From Lotus japonicus (Eukaryota; Streptophyta; Magnoliopsida; Fabales; Fabaceae), in contig NC_080042.1 in NCBI RefSeq assembly GCF_012489685.1, positions 60,369,069 through 60,433,068 of the forward strand: 64,000 nucleotides of DNA, in the 5' to 3' direction. Position 1 is the first letter of the stretch. Each line of letters begins with the position of its first letter. This document shows, one piece after another, positions 54,411-64,000 of the stretch. A model generated the notes under the pieces. That model was not told the DNA's origin, ran no database searches, and worked only from the letters and a program-made list of their open reading frames with translations. The position numbers were made by a program, and so were the translations under genes.

Positions 54411-54957
54411 AAAATCAATTATGAAACATAGAAGCTAATAACATGAGCTTCTTCCTAGAATTGATTCTGACTTTAGAATCAATTGTATGAAAATGTCCAA
54501 ACATACACATACAATGACATTTTTCTACTTGGACAAGGAACTTAGTATGTATGTTGTTGCTTGAATGATTCTTATTGGTAAAATGAAAACAAATGCTATC
54601 CCTAAAGAAATTAGGACTTCCCACCATGAAAGTTGGAGCTACTTGTCAAGACGTTCACAATATAATGACAAACCACGATTGTGGGACTTCATCATAGTTT
54701 TTCATTCTTGTACGCACATCTTATTTTAGATCATTTTTTGTCTTGCCCCACATTTGAAGAATCATTCTTTTAAATATATAGTTAACTTGATAATTAGATT
54801 GCTTATCCAACGAAAAATGGAATACAATATAGAACTACAAATCAAGGGACATGGAGAAACTTATGGTCTATTTGACTACTGTTTTATCAAACGATTCTTT
54901 GTTTCTAAAAAGAGAAAAATACATCATTTAAAAAACTGAGAAATGAATCAAATGAGC
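54411..54957. other. Intergenic, no gene seen
   Basis: AT-rich; a GAATTGATTCTGACTTTAGA hairpin (GATTCT..AGAATC) near 54458. ORFs 54415-54627 and 54754-54939 are not convincing. Confidence 0.35.
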
Positions 54958-55139
54958 TCTTATTTTCCATGGAAGAGGATGACATGTGAGATGGTGGCGG
55001 TGAGAGCTGCAAAGCCCAATTGGTAGCTAATTGCAAAGATTAAACTGAGATGAATCTTGCTCTAGTTTTTGTAACCATCCATATCCATTTCAGAAGTTTT
55101 GGGTTTCAATATTCTTGAAACATTGTATATCTCATCCGT

Positions 55140-56473
55140 TGATAAGTGTCATTTTCACGTATATTTGAATATCATTTTAGGTACTTATTTAACTTGTGTG
55201 CTTCAATTTATATCATTTTAATCCTCAATTTATTATTTTAGTAATTATTTAGGTTTAGGTTAGGTTTTATAATAATTTCAATTCTAATCCCAACTTTTTG
55301 ATGCAGAAAGTTAAAAGCTGTCTGAGCAAAATTGGAATCCTGCATTTGTTAACCGTCGGATCCAGCTAAAATTTGGATGTGGTTCATAACTCATGGAACT
55401 TCAATTTGAACGGTTGAATCGGGAAAAGATGCATGATTTGGTGAGAAAATAAGGTTTCAGAAGTGTTCAGGCCGCCGGGCGGCCATCAGAGGGCGCCGGG
55501 CGCCCAAGGTGGTTCCAGAAACCCACCTGTGAAGAAACAGGGGGCGTTGGGCGGTCATCAGAGGGCGTTAGGCGCCCATACCACGGTTTTTCACTATAAA
55601 AGCCATTTTTAAGAAGATTGAGCAACATATACTTCGACCCATCACTTAGAAATTCAGAGAAACACTTGAGAGACAAGGAGAGAGGCTTAGGAGGCTAGAG
55701 AAGAAGCTCCGGAGGTCGGATTCGGCGGCGAGACATCGACGGTTTCGGTTCTTCTTATTCTTCTTCTCTATTTGTAAAGTTATCCATGAAAATGGGTAGC
55801 TAATCTCTCTTTTGTTGGGATTTGATGTAGTTGTATGATACTTATGCTCTCTGTGTGATTCTCTTTAATATAAAGCATGTTTCTAGTTGTTGATTTAGTG
55901 GTTTTCTCTTAATCTTCATGCTATATCTTAGATTGATCACCTATGGTATTTTGTTTGGTTCGACTTGTGAGCGGAAGCTACAACGTTTGAGTCCGAACTA
56001 GAGTTAATCACCTAATAATCCTAATTGCTAGACATAGAGTTAGGTTTGTTAGTCACTAAACGCTCAAACTTCATGATAACTTTCTTTCTTAATCATGTGA
56101 GACATCAATGTTTAGAATTAGAGAGTTATTGCTATCCACTCATGTGAGACATCGATGACGTAGGGTTGAACTGGTGTAGATGAATCATATGCTTGAACAT
56201 GTTATGTATTTGAATCATTAGAATGCAAAAAGGTCAAACAATGAAATCTAATTCCAGCCAATTCTCATACCTGTTGTTTCTCCATCATTTTATTTCTTTT
56301 TCTATTTACTTTCAAGTATAAACAATCAAACTCTTGTGAATCCATCATTTGATTTTGTGAACTATTGAACGGCATAAGTATTACACCTCCTTGTTGATAC
56401 GACAAAACCCTTTACTATATTACAATTGAGTCTTGAGAGATTTAAACGTAGAGTGGTTAAAACTTTTTCAACA
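55140..56473 (+). repeat. Athila-like 5' LTR
   Basis: TGATAAGTGTC...CTTTTTCAACA. A TATA box TATAAAAG lies at 55595-55602. Upstream of it (about 55468-55590) are GC-rich near-palindromes (GGCCGCCGGGCGGCC, GGGCGCCGGGCGCCC) repeated as a pair in otherwise AT-rich DNA. Confidence 0.9.
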
Positions 56474-56476
56474 AAT

Positions 56477-56494
56477 TGGCGCCGTTGCCGGGGA
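56477..56494 (+). other. Primer binding site of the Athila-like element
   Basis: TGGCGCCGTTGCCGGGGA, three bases after the 5' LTR, is the PBS found in many Athila-type elements. Confidence 0.85.
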
Positions 56495-56666
56495 GGTATG
56501 CCAATACTAATTGCATCGCAATAGTTTTCATTCTTGAATGATTGTGAATATAGTGTATAATTTTTGTTTTCAGTTTAATTTTCCTTATTGCTACTAATCT
56601 CTTGTGTTAGTTAGCTAGTTCAAGAGGAGAAGCGGCAAGAAGCTTCTGAATCTGTACCTTCTCAAA

Positions 56667-57305
56667 ATGTATCAACCATCTCAGACATACTATACCTCCG
56701 AAGAGGATAAGATTTCTAAGCTTGAGGATACATTGGTGCAATTCATGCAATTGTCAGTGATTCATCAAAGGAATACTGAGGCTTCCATCAAGAACTTGGA
56801 GGATCAATTGGAAAACCTAGCTAACATGGTAGCTGAACATGGAAGCGCAATGGTTGAAGCACAAGTGGAAGAAAGTGAGGAAAAAGAAGAAAAATCAAAA
56901 AAAGACGAAAGAGGTCCAACCCTTCACCACTTACCGATTCCTTCAAGCCCTCCACAGGTAAAACATACTCCACAGGTAAAACATGAAAAGGATGAGGTAA
57001 GCATTGAAGATTTTGATAGCATATCACATCACCAATGAAATGATGAAATTTGTAATGTTGAGCATATAGACTATGTATTTGGTGATAGGTTTGATGATCA
57101 AGTTTCATCAAATTCTTCAAAGAACTTTAAATTTGAATTCATTCATATGCATGTAAATAGCTTGGCATGTGATTTGAATATAGGTGAATTGAGTTGGACC
57201 GTGAAAAGAAAGAAAAAGAATGAATTTTTGATGGCTTGGAAGGCTTTTGGTAGAAAATTAGATGAAGTCCAAGTCAAACGACCTAAGAAGCGGAAGAGGT
57301 TATAG
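56667..57305 (+). pseudogene. Gag-derived protein of the Athila-like element, one in-frame stop
   Basis: ATG at 56667. The helical N-terminal half contains KISKLEDTLVQFMQ and ASIKNLEDQLENLANMVAEH, like the Gag region before protease in Athila elements. A Glu/Lys-rich stretch follows. A TGA at 57036-57038 is followed, in the same frame, by 88 further codons ending in a basic tail (VKRPKKRKRL) and TAG at 57303-57305. The single stop makes it just short of a 212-codon frame. No zinc knuckle or protease. Confidence 0.6.
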
Positions 57306-60163
57306 TATAACCCTTGTTTGTGGTCACCATGATAGTGTTTGCGTCAAGCTAATGACGTTAAACAAGCGCTTCCTGGGAGGCAACCCAGTGTTTTTATTGT
57401 TTTTATTGTGTTTTTGGTTTTATGTGTGTTTTTAGAACTAGGTTAGTGATTTTGTGAAGCTTTGTTTAACTGTGTGTTTTAATGTGCTTCACAAGCTTTG
57501 ATAGATATATTGAGTGTGTTCAAAAGCTTTGGTAGCAATGAAAATGTTGGAATTGAAACATAGGAGTGAGACTTCTGGTTTTTGCATGAAAAGTAGACCG
57601 AATCTTGGTTCGTGTCAAATTTCTGCGGATTATCTGCAACTGAGAGTTCTAACAGGTCCAAATTGTGATTCGGTAGGTGTATGGATGATTGGTTTGCATG
57701 GATTGAGTGTTTTGAAAAATTTGGGGTATGTTGTTGTAAGTTTAAAGTGAAAAACTAGTCCCTCCTAACCATTTTCTGCTTAAACAGTGAAACTTTTCAT
57801 TCCAATCCTTTGAACAAGCTCAATTAAGCATTTTCATGTTTGATTTGTAGGTGTTAGAATAGCCTTATGTTGAACTTGGTGAGTTTTGAGGTCCCCTTGT
57901 GTGTTAGTTCTTGAGTTAGTGCTATTCTTGATCATGAGTGGTGATTTGAGGGAATTGTGTTCTATAATGTATTCTAAGGTCTTAAACAAGTTTTAAATGA
58001 TGTTAATACATGACTTTGAGGTCTAGCATGAAGGAAATGTAAGATGTTCTAATAATGAGGTATTGAGTTGTGAAAATAGTGCAAATTGAACCTTTAATGG
58101 AACCTCAAGTGACTTTTGTGCTAGATGTTTTTGAATTGTCAATTTTTAGCTATGCACAAGATTCTTAGGGTATTTTTGTGTGTTTGAACTAAGCGGCATG
58201 TGCTATAAGTCAATATATCAAATTATGGCCTATCAAGTTGTGAAAAAGCATGGAAACTTGTCTTTGAAGACTTGAATTGTAAATCTTTGATGAATTATGC
58301 TTGATTGTTAAATTTTAGGGCTTGGACAAGTTTTAAATGATATCTGAATGTGAGTGGATCAATTGGCATGATCGGGAAGTTTAGAACTCAAAATTGGACT
58401 TATCCAGTTGTGGTTTTTGAGTTTTCTTGAGTTTTTACACTACACAGGGCGCCCAGCGCCCATCTGATAGGGCTCAGCGGCCTCAAACTCTGATGCTGAC
58501 CGCTCAACGCTATGCAGAGGCCGCTCAGCACCACCCCCTTATCAGCAATCCACTCTTGTATTTAAATGAGCATAACTTCTTCATTTCTTATTGGATTTAA
58601 GCCCATGGCCACTCTCTGGAAAGCTCTTGAAGTCTATTTTCTTTTTTTTTTGAATTTGAAGTCTATTTTCATATGGACTAGGATTTGAATTGTTTTAATG
58701 CTTTTATATTCTCATTTATCCCTTGTACTCTAACATGTTTTTCAAGTGACTATTAGGCAGATTAACAGGAAAAATTAAACATACAATTTATCCTGAGGAA
58801 AGTCCAATTCTCATGGAGGGTGAGAGAGATCAAGGACTTTAGTAGAGATTTTGGATTCAAAGAATTAACATCACAAGGGAGTCCACTTCACCTTGTTTTT
58901 AGTTTCTTTTTAATAGTATAGTTTTATATATAGCATTTGTGTCATGGATTTCATATTTCTCTGATTGTTCTCAATGCTAGCATGAATATTGTGAGAATTG
59001 CTTGATATGTGCTATAGAAACTGAATGATTCCATGACTGAAATTGTGATTGCACTCATTGATACCATGACTTGATATTATTGCATGATTTACTTGGAATT
59101 CTTGAAGCATACATGAAAATTACTTAAAATCAGGGAAATTTGAAACTTTTTAGCTTGTGAGGGAGTGTTCCTATAAACTGTGAGTTGAGCGAACATCACT
59201 GCTTTCATAGTTGATATTGTTTGAGTCTCCGATATCATTGGTTGCATGGAATTGATAGGAAAGGATCAAGGCATGTTTTATTCTGTATATATAGCTATTT
59301 ATCCAAATAGCCTTCCTATGTCAACTTAAATCCATTTGTTACCCCTTTGAGCCTTAAAGTTGAATGTTTGATTTTTTTGTTCTTGACTATAGCCCTGAGC
59401 CTAAAAGAAAAACAGTGACTTTCCTAAGCTCGATAAGTTAAGAGAGCATTCACTAGTGTGGGTGTATGCAAGTTGGGGGGAGAATAATTTTGTGCTAAAG
59501 TTTCTATGTCATTTCAATTCAATCTCTTTATAAATATTGTCAAATGTGTATACGCTTCAAAATCAAAAAGGAAAAAAAAGAAAAAAAAAAGCAAAAAGGA
59601 CAAAAAGAGAATAAATAAGAGATTGATGAAAGAAAAGGGTTAAGTTCAATTGAAAATGCTGAATGAGAGTTGGTTTAAAACAAGTTGAGGGGAGTGATTA
59701 TCAGGGAAGTAATGTGTGATTGCTCTTTTGCCTTGTTGACTTTCTTTGCATATCTTGAAAAACCAAACTCTTTGAAGTCTAGCCTCATTACAACCCTATA
59801 AAGACCTTAGTGATCCTTGATTGAACATGTCGCTTTAATGATTGTGGAGACAAGTAACAATCTTGACTTCTGTGATTGAGTGATGTACATGAGTGAAACA
59901 CTGACCTTGCCTGAATTGCATGTTATATTTTGGTTTGATAGAGTGGTTCCCTGATCAAGAGTAATTGATTGTATGTCTATTGAGTTCCAGGTTGAATAAG
60001 TACTTGTATTAATGTTATGCATTCTCTTGTGGGCATCATGTTTCTCTTTTGGATCATTGATTCAATCTTTGTGAGATCTTGCAGATTGAGCTTTGAAAAA
60101 GTGTTAGTCATGCTTGTTTAATTACAGTCTTTACCTTTTGTTTGAGGACAAACAAAGTGCTAA
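57306..60163. other. Non-coding interior of the Athila-like element
   Basis: Holds the AAGCGCTTCCTGGGAGGCAA landmark, AT-rich non-coding sequence, a GC-rich run near 58446-58540 that resembles the LTR palindromes (GGGCGCCCAGCGCCC), and a minimal poly(T) insertion at 58627-58670. No gene found in the short ORFs here. Confidence 0.5.
58627..58670 (-). repeat. Minimal retroposon: 14-nt poly(T) tag between exact 15-bp repeats
   Basis: TTGAAGTCTATTTTC at 58627-58641 and 58656-58670 flanks TTTTTTTTTTGAAT only. Confidence 0.7.
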
Positions 60164-60175
60164 CTTGGGGGGAGT
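60164..60175 (+). other. Polypurine tract of the Athila-like element
   Basis: CTTGGGGGGAGT directly before the 3' LTR, preceded by TTTGAGGACAAACAAAG, a common Athila context. Confidence 0.8.
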
Positions 60176-61513
60176 TGATAAGTGTCATTTTTACGTATAT
60201 TTGAATATCATTTTAGGCACTTATTTGACTTGTGTGCTTCAATTTATATCATTTTAATCCTCAATTTATTATTTTAGTAATTATTTAGGTTTAGGTTAGG
60301 TTTTATAATAATTTCAATTCTAATCCCAACTTTTTGATGCAGAAAGTTAAAAGCTGTCTGAGCAAAATTGGAATCCTGCATTCGTTAACCGTCAAATCGA
60401 GCTAAAATTTGGATATGTGGTTCATAACACACGGAACTTCAATTTGAACGGTTGAATCGGGAAAAGATGCATGATTTGGTGAGAAAATGAGGTTTCATAA
60501 GTGTTCAGGCCGCCGGGCGGCCATCAGAGGGCGCCGGGCGCCTAAGGCGGTTCCAGAAACCCACCTGTGAAGAAACAGGGGGCGCTGGGAAGTCATCAGA
60601 GGGCGTTGGGCGCTCAGACCATGGTTTTTCACTATAAAAGCCATTTTTAAGAAGATTGGGCAACATATACTTCGACCCATCACTTAGAAATTCAGAGAAA
60701 CACTTGAGAGACAATGAGAGAGGCTTAGGAGGCTGGAGAAGAAGCTCCGGAGGTCGGATTTGGCGGCGAGACATCGCGACGGTTTCGGTTCTTCTCATTC
60801 TTCTTCTCTATTTGTAAAGTTATCCATGAAAATGGATAACTAATCTCTCTTTTGTTGAGATTTGATGTAGTTGTATGATACTTATGCTCTCTATGTGATT
60901 CTCTTTAATATAAAGCATGTTTTTAGTTGTTGATTTAGTGGTTTTCTCTTGATCTTCATGCTATATCTTAGATTGATCACCTATGGTATTTTGTTTGGTT
61001 CGACTTGTCAGCGGAAGCTACAACGTTTGAGTCCGAACTAGAGTTAATCACCTAATAATCCTAATTGCTAGACATAGAGTTAGGTTTGTTAGTCACTAAA
61101 CGCCCAAACTTCATGATAACTTTCTTTCTTAATCATGTGAGACATCAATGTTTAGGATTAGAGAGTTATTGCTATCCACTCATGCGAGACATCGATGACG
61201 TAGGGTTGAACTGGTGTAGATGAATCATATGCTTGAACATGTTATGTATTTGAATCATTAGAATGCAAAAATGTCAAACAATGAAATATAATCCCAGCCA
61301 ATTCTCATACCTGTTGTTTCTCCATCATTTTATTTCTTTTTCTATTTACTTTCAACTATAAACAATCAAACTCTTGTGAGTCCATCTTTTGAGTTTGTGA
61401 ACTATTGAACGGCATAAGTATTACACCTCCCTGTTGATACGACAAAACCCTTTACTATATTACAATTGAGTCTTGAGAGATTTAAACGTAGAGTGGTTAA
61501 AACTCTTTCAACA
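60176..61513 (+). repeat. Athila-like 3' LTR
   Basis: 1338 bp, same order as the 5' LTR. TATAAAAG at 60633-60640, GC-rich palindromes upstream (partly decayed). Followed by TSD TCCGT. Confidence 0.9.
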
Positions 61514-61837
61514 TCCGTCGAATCATATGTGTTGGGACTAACCAATGACAATTTTTTGGTATCATAGAAATTATTTCAATACATAATGATAATTATAAAA
61601 TAGAGGGATAAGACATATCCAACTAGAACATTAAGAATAGTTGTTCTAGGAACATACATAGGACTTCCTAAGGAGCTAACAACAGTTCTCCAATGAAGGT
61701 CAAATGATTCATTGCCAAGGCCTTTCAGGCCTGACCTCACCTGATGTGTAGTTATGGAATTCTTCCAAATCAAGCACATAAGAGGAAATGTTGACACTGT
61801 CGGAAACATGCAGCCTAAGATTATGTAGTTAGCTCAT

Positions 61838-62325
61838 TCTACTACACAATCCCAGGATGCATGTTTCCAGCTGTGTCAACGTTTTCCATTATGTGCTTGA
61901 TTTAACTGCACACCAGGTGGGTTCAGGCCTAAAATGTCTTGGGATTGGATCGTTTGGCCTTCATTGGAACACTGTTGTTAGCTCATTAAGAAATCCGTTG
62001 TATGTTCCTGGATCAGCTATACTTAATGTTCTAGTTGGTTATATAATTTTCTTCTATTTTTATAATTCTCATTATGTATTAGAACAATATCAATGATGAA
62101 AAAAAAATTCATTAGTTAGTCCCAAGAAATATGATTCGACGGGTGAGATATACAAGGTTTCAAGGATATTAAAACACAAAACTTTTGAAGCGAACAGGGA
62201 TAGTTACAAAAACTACACCAAGCTTCATCTTAGTTTGACTTTTGCAATTAGCTACCAATTGAGCTTTGCAACTCTCACTGCCACCATCTCACATGTCGTC
62301 CTCCCCCATATGGAAAGTAAGATCT
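61838..62325 (+). pseudogene. OPT oligopeptide transporter fragment, right arm
   Basis: Plus-strand frames read YYTIPGCMFPAVSTFSIMCL, then (after a small deletion) HQVGSGLKCLGIGSFGLHWN, NPLYVPGSAILNVLVGYI, and further on DSTGEIYKVSRIL, YTKLHLSLTFAISYQLSFAT and LTATISHVV. This order is that of OPT transporters (loop, conserved SGLKGLG motif, two membrane helices). It ends at a GTAAGA that looks like an exon donor. Stops and frame changes make it a pseudogene. Confidence 0.78.
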
Positions 62326-62595
62326 CATGCAAAAATGCCTACACAATACACATGCAAAATCAGTATATTGCCTCTTAAGAAAATTCAAAAATTACCTGGC
62401 CCAGTTTGATATCGCCACAATTTGGGTTGAACAGCACATGTATATTTCCTACTATGAATCTTGTTTTACCGGAAGATGGCGCTCTATAGATATAGCAAAT
62501 CAGTTACTAAAGCAGAAAATATTAAAAAAAATCCCCAGTCATGAAATAGGCACCATGTGTGTATACATTATTCTTTCCAAAACTTGCACTTCTAA
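62326..62595. other. Spacer, no gene seen
   Basis: The frame at 62327-62809 crosses into the next element and is not a plausible protein. Confidence 0.35.
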
Positions 62596-63546
62596 GGGCA
62601 TGTTCGGTTTGATCATTTCTTGTTTTCATTTTCATAAAAAACAGGAAATAGGATGGAAAATGTGTTCATTTTACTTTTTGAAAATGTTTTTAGCGAAAAT
62701 ATTTTCGGAAACAGGTGAGAAATTGAAAACAAAAAATCCTCGTTTCCAGCGTTTTCCATTGAAACCATTGAAAATGAAAAAATATGAAAACGTGGTGGCA
62801 ATCCTGTAAATAGTTGGAATACTAATTGAGATGCGTTCTTTTTTCTTCCACTAACCTCCTTGTTGCCGGTTCGATTCCCGTAAGCTCCACAAAATTAAAA
62901 ATAAAAACTCCTTCATGTGGTTTCAACACTTAGATTAATACGAAGTTTTGATCAAAGAATGAATCTCAGCAGGAACGCACAAGCACACGCTCTAAATTAC
63001 TTCGAGTATGTTTCAAGCTCTGATTTTTGAAGATCTGGTACGGACACGAGGAGCAAAGCAAGGACTTTTAAGAACCAGATGACCCTTCGAAGCTTTCAAA
63101 TGGAACAATGATAGTCCAATCACTGGTCAAGCTCTTGAAGAAATCTTACCCTCACAAGCAATAAGGATGAAGGATCCATTCAAAGGGGTAATTGTGTTCT
63201 GGTTATGTATATGAGCGTGTCAGTGTTGCAGGGATAAAGATAGTGGGGATAAGGACTATTTTAATATTTATTTAATATATATACGATTAAGTATTTATTT
63301 TGTGTATTTATTGTTCATATATTTAAATATATAGCTATACATTTCTGTACCAAAATAAATTATAAAACTGCTTCATTCAAATTATTGAAAATAGTTGAAT
63401 CAAACCCAGTTCTGGTGTTTTCATTTTCAGAAAATGAAAAATGGAAAATTAACCAAACATGTTTTCTTGAATTTTGGAAATTGAAATTTTGGAAATTGAG
63501 ATTAGAAAATGAAAACAGAAAATGTTTTCTCAAACCAAACATGCCC
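62596..63546. mobile_element. PIF/Harbinger-like TIR element, non-autonomous, 951 bp
   Basis: Inverted ends GGGCATGTTCGGTTTGA / TCAAACCAAACATGCCC flanked by the 3-bp duplication TAA (62593-62595, 63547-63549). Both arms are rich in GAAAATGAAAA / TTTTCATTTTC. The interior holds a more complex segment (about 63090-63195) with an open plus-strand stretch, AFKWNNDSPITGQALEEILP, which may be a captured exon; not identified. Confidence 0.75.
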
Positions 63547-63599
63547 TAAACTAGCTTTGCTGCTACATAATGAAAATGAAATAAAGGTTTAAGAATGAT

Positions 63600-63648
63600 A
63601 GTATCTAGTAATATGTTTTTTTTTTGAGGGAGTATCTAGTAATATGTT
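63600..63648 (-). repeat. Minimal retroposon: 13-nt poly(T) tag between exact 18-bp repeats
   Basis: AGTATCTAGTAATATGTT at 63600-63617 and 63631-63648 flanks TTTTTTTTGAGGG only. Confidence 0.75.
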
Positions 63649-64000
63649 AGTATGCCATAATTTATCATATATTAGTAAGCATTCTAAGATATTGGAATAA
63701 AAATATCCTAAGTGTTACACAAAAAGATATGTCAGAGACAACAAATAATTCTGTTCATATTATCCAATTTAGACAGACAAAACTTACACGGTTATTAATT
63801 CAGATGTGTCAGATTCTAGTTTGTCATGATTCACCAGTAAATAGATATAAAATAAAGAGTAACCATAACATATAAAATCAATAATGAAAGTAATTGGTTT
63901 CATTGAACAAACAAACAAACAAAAAAACATGTTTACATAAAAAAATATTTATAACTTAGGGTAAAAAATTTCATCAAGGATCATAATCATTTCTAAAAAA
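63649..64000. other. AT-rich end of window, no gene seen
   Basis: No open frame or repeat of note beyond an (ACAA)n-like run near 63906-63925. Confidence 0.4.

Larger units (their letters stand above)
55140..61513 (+). mobile_element. Athila-like LTR retrotransposon, pol deleted (non-autonomous), 6.4 kb
   Basis: LTRs of 1334 and 1338 bp, 5-bp duplication TCCGT (55135-55139, 61514-61518), PBS TGGCGCCGTTGCCGGGGA and a G-rich polypurine tract before the 3' LTR. The interior (3.7 kb) has a Gag-related frame and the conserved AAGCGCTTCCTGGGAGGCAA landmark (57362-57381) that follows pol in Athila-type elements, but no protease, RT, RNase H or integrase. This is a deletion derivative that would need help in trans. 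LTR divergence of several percent indicates moderate age. Confidence 0.9.
54958..61830 (-). pseudogene. OPT oligopeptide transporter fragment, left arm (interrupted by a retrotransposon)
   Basis: Two pieces, 61514-61830 and 54958-55139, form one arm of about 0.5 kb once the LTR element 55140-61513 is removed. On the minus strand the first piece reads GCMFPTVSTFPLMCLIWKNS, HQVRSGLKGLG and ILNVLVGYVLS, the conserved SGLKGLGIGSF region and next membrane helix of OPT-family peptide transporters. The second piece continues into the helix with SFATLTATISH-like sequence before an exon end. It is inverted with respect to 61838-62325, with a loop of about 7-10 bases near 61831-61837. Frameshifts make it a pseudogene. 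Confidence 0.75.

Noticed and set aside
1..64000. tRNA, rRNA, snoRNA, microRNA or CRISPR features
   Set aside because: I looked for cloverleaf-like and box A/B patterns, rRNA-like blocks and regular spacer arrays and found none I could defend. A covariance-model scan would be needed to exclude small RNA genes.

Overview
This is a gene-poor, repeat-dominated stretch of a plant nuclear genome. The evidence is a Sirevirus-type Copia element, a Tat-lineage Gypsy element with two RNase H domains, an Athila-like deleted element, CACTA, Helitron, Stowaway, PIF and Mutator-type elements, and plant-type LINE fragments. A legume is my best guess from the style of the Sirevirus proteins; the sequence does not prove it. 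I see no intact host gene. Host genes appear only as broken pieces: SF3B1, the peptide chain release factor eRF1, and an oligopeptide transporter (OPT).

Layout. 1-1745: 5' half of a minus-strand LINE. 2039-4236: Helitron. 5264-5537: Stowaway MITE. 7861-19784: Sirevirus (Copia), minus strand, TSD CATGT, inserted in an older LTR remnant. 20545-20767: LINE 3' tail with TSD. 20810-25023: non-autonomous CACTA element, TSD GTA. 25934-30996: nested Helitrons carrying gene fragments. 31816-32444: foldback element. 33873-35753: rearranged Sirevirus piece plus LTR. 36144-36647: Mutator-type MITE. 37446-48318: GC-rich, very young Gypsy (Tat) element, TSD GTTCA, pol on the minus strand. 48607-54410: MITEs, a LINE RNase H piece and an eRF1 pseudogene split by a MITE. 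54958-62325: a long palindrome made of two OPT gene fragments, whose left arm is interrupted by a 6.4-kb Athila-like deleted retrotransposon (55140-61513). 62596-63546: PIF/Harbinger-like element.

How the genes relate. Both large retrotransposons carry, outside gag-pol, an accessory pair: a larger gene (conserved domain, low-complexity linker, coiled coil) and a small gene of about 130 codons. The two small proteins (9889-10278 plus strand; 38149-38550 minus strand) resemble each other along their length, end in PPF, and each has its own TATA box and downstream AATAAA. One element is Copia and the other Gypsy, so a shared accessory gene with its own promoter is the most interesting signal here. 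In the Gypsy copy both accessory genes are open, and the larger one is spliced with good GT-AG introns. The pol of the same copy has frameshifts, a stop and a lost catalytic Asp, although its LTRs are almost identical.

All homologies were recognised by eye from translated sequence. No database search was run.
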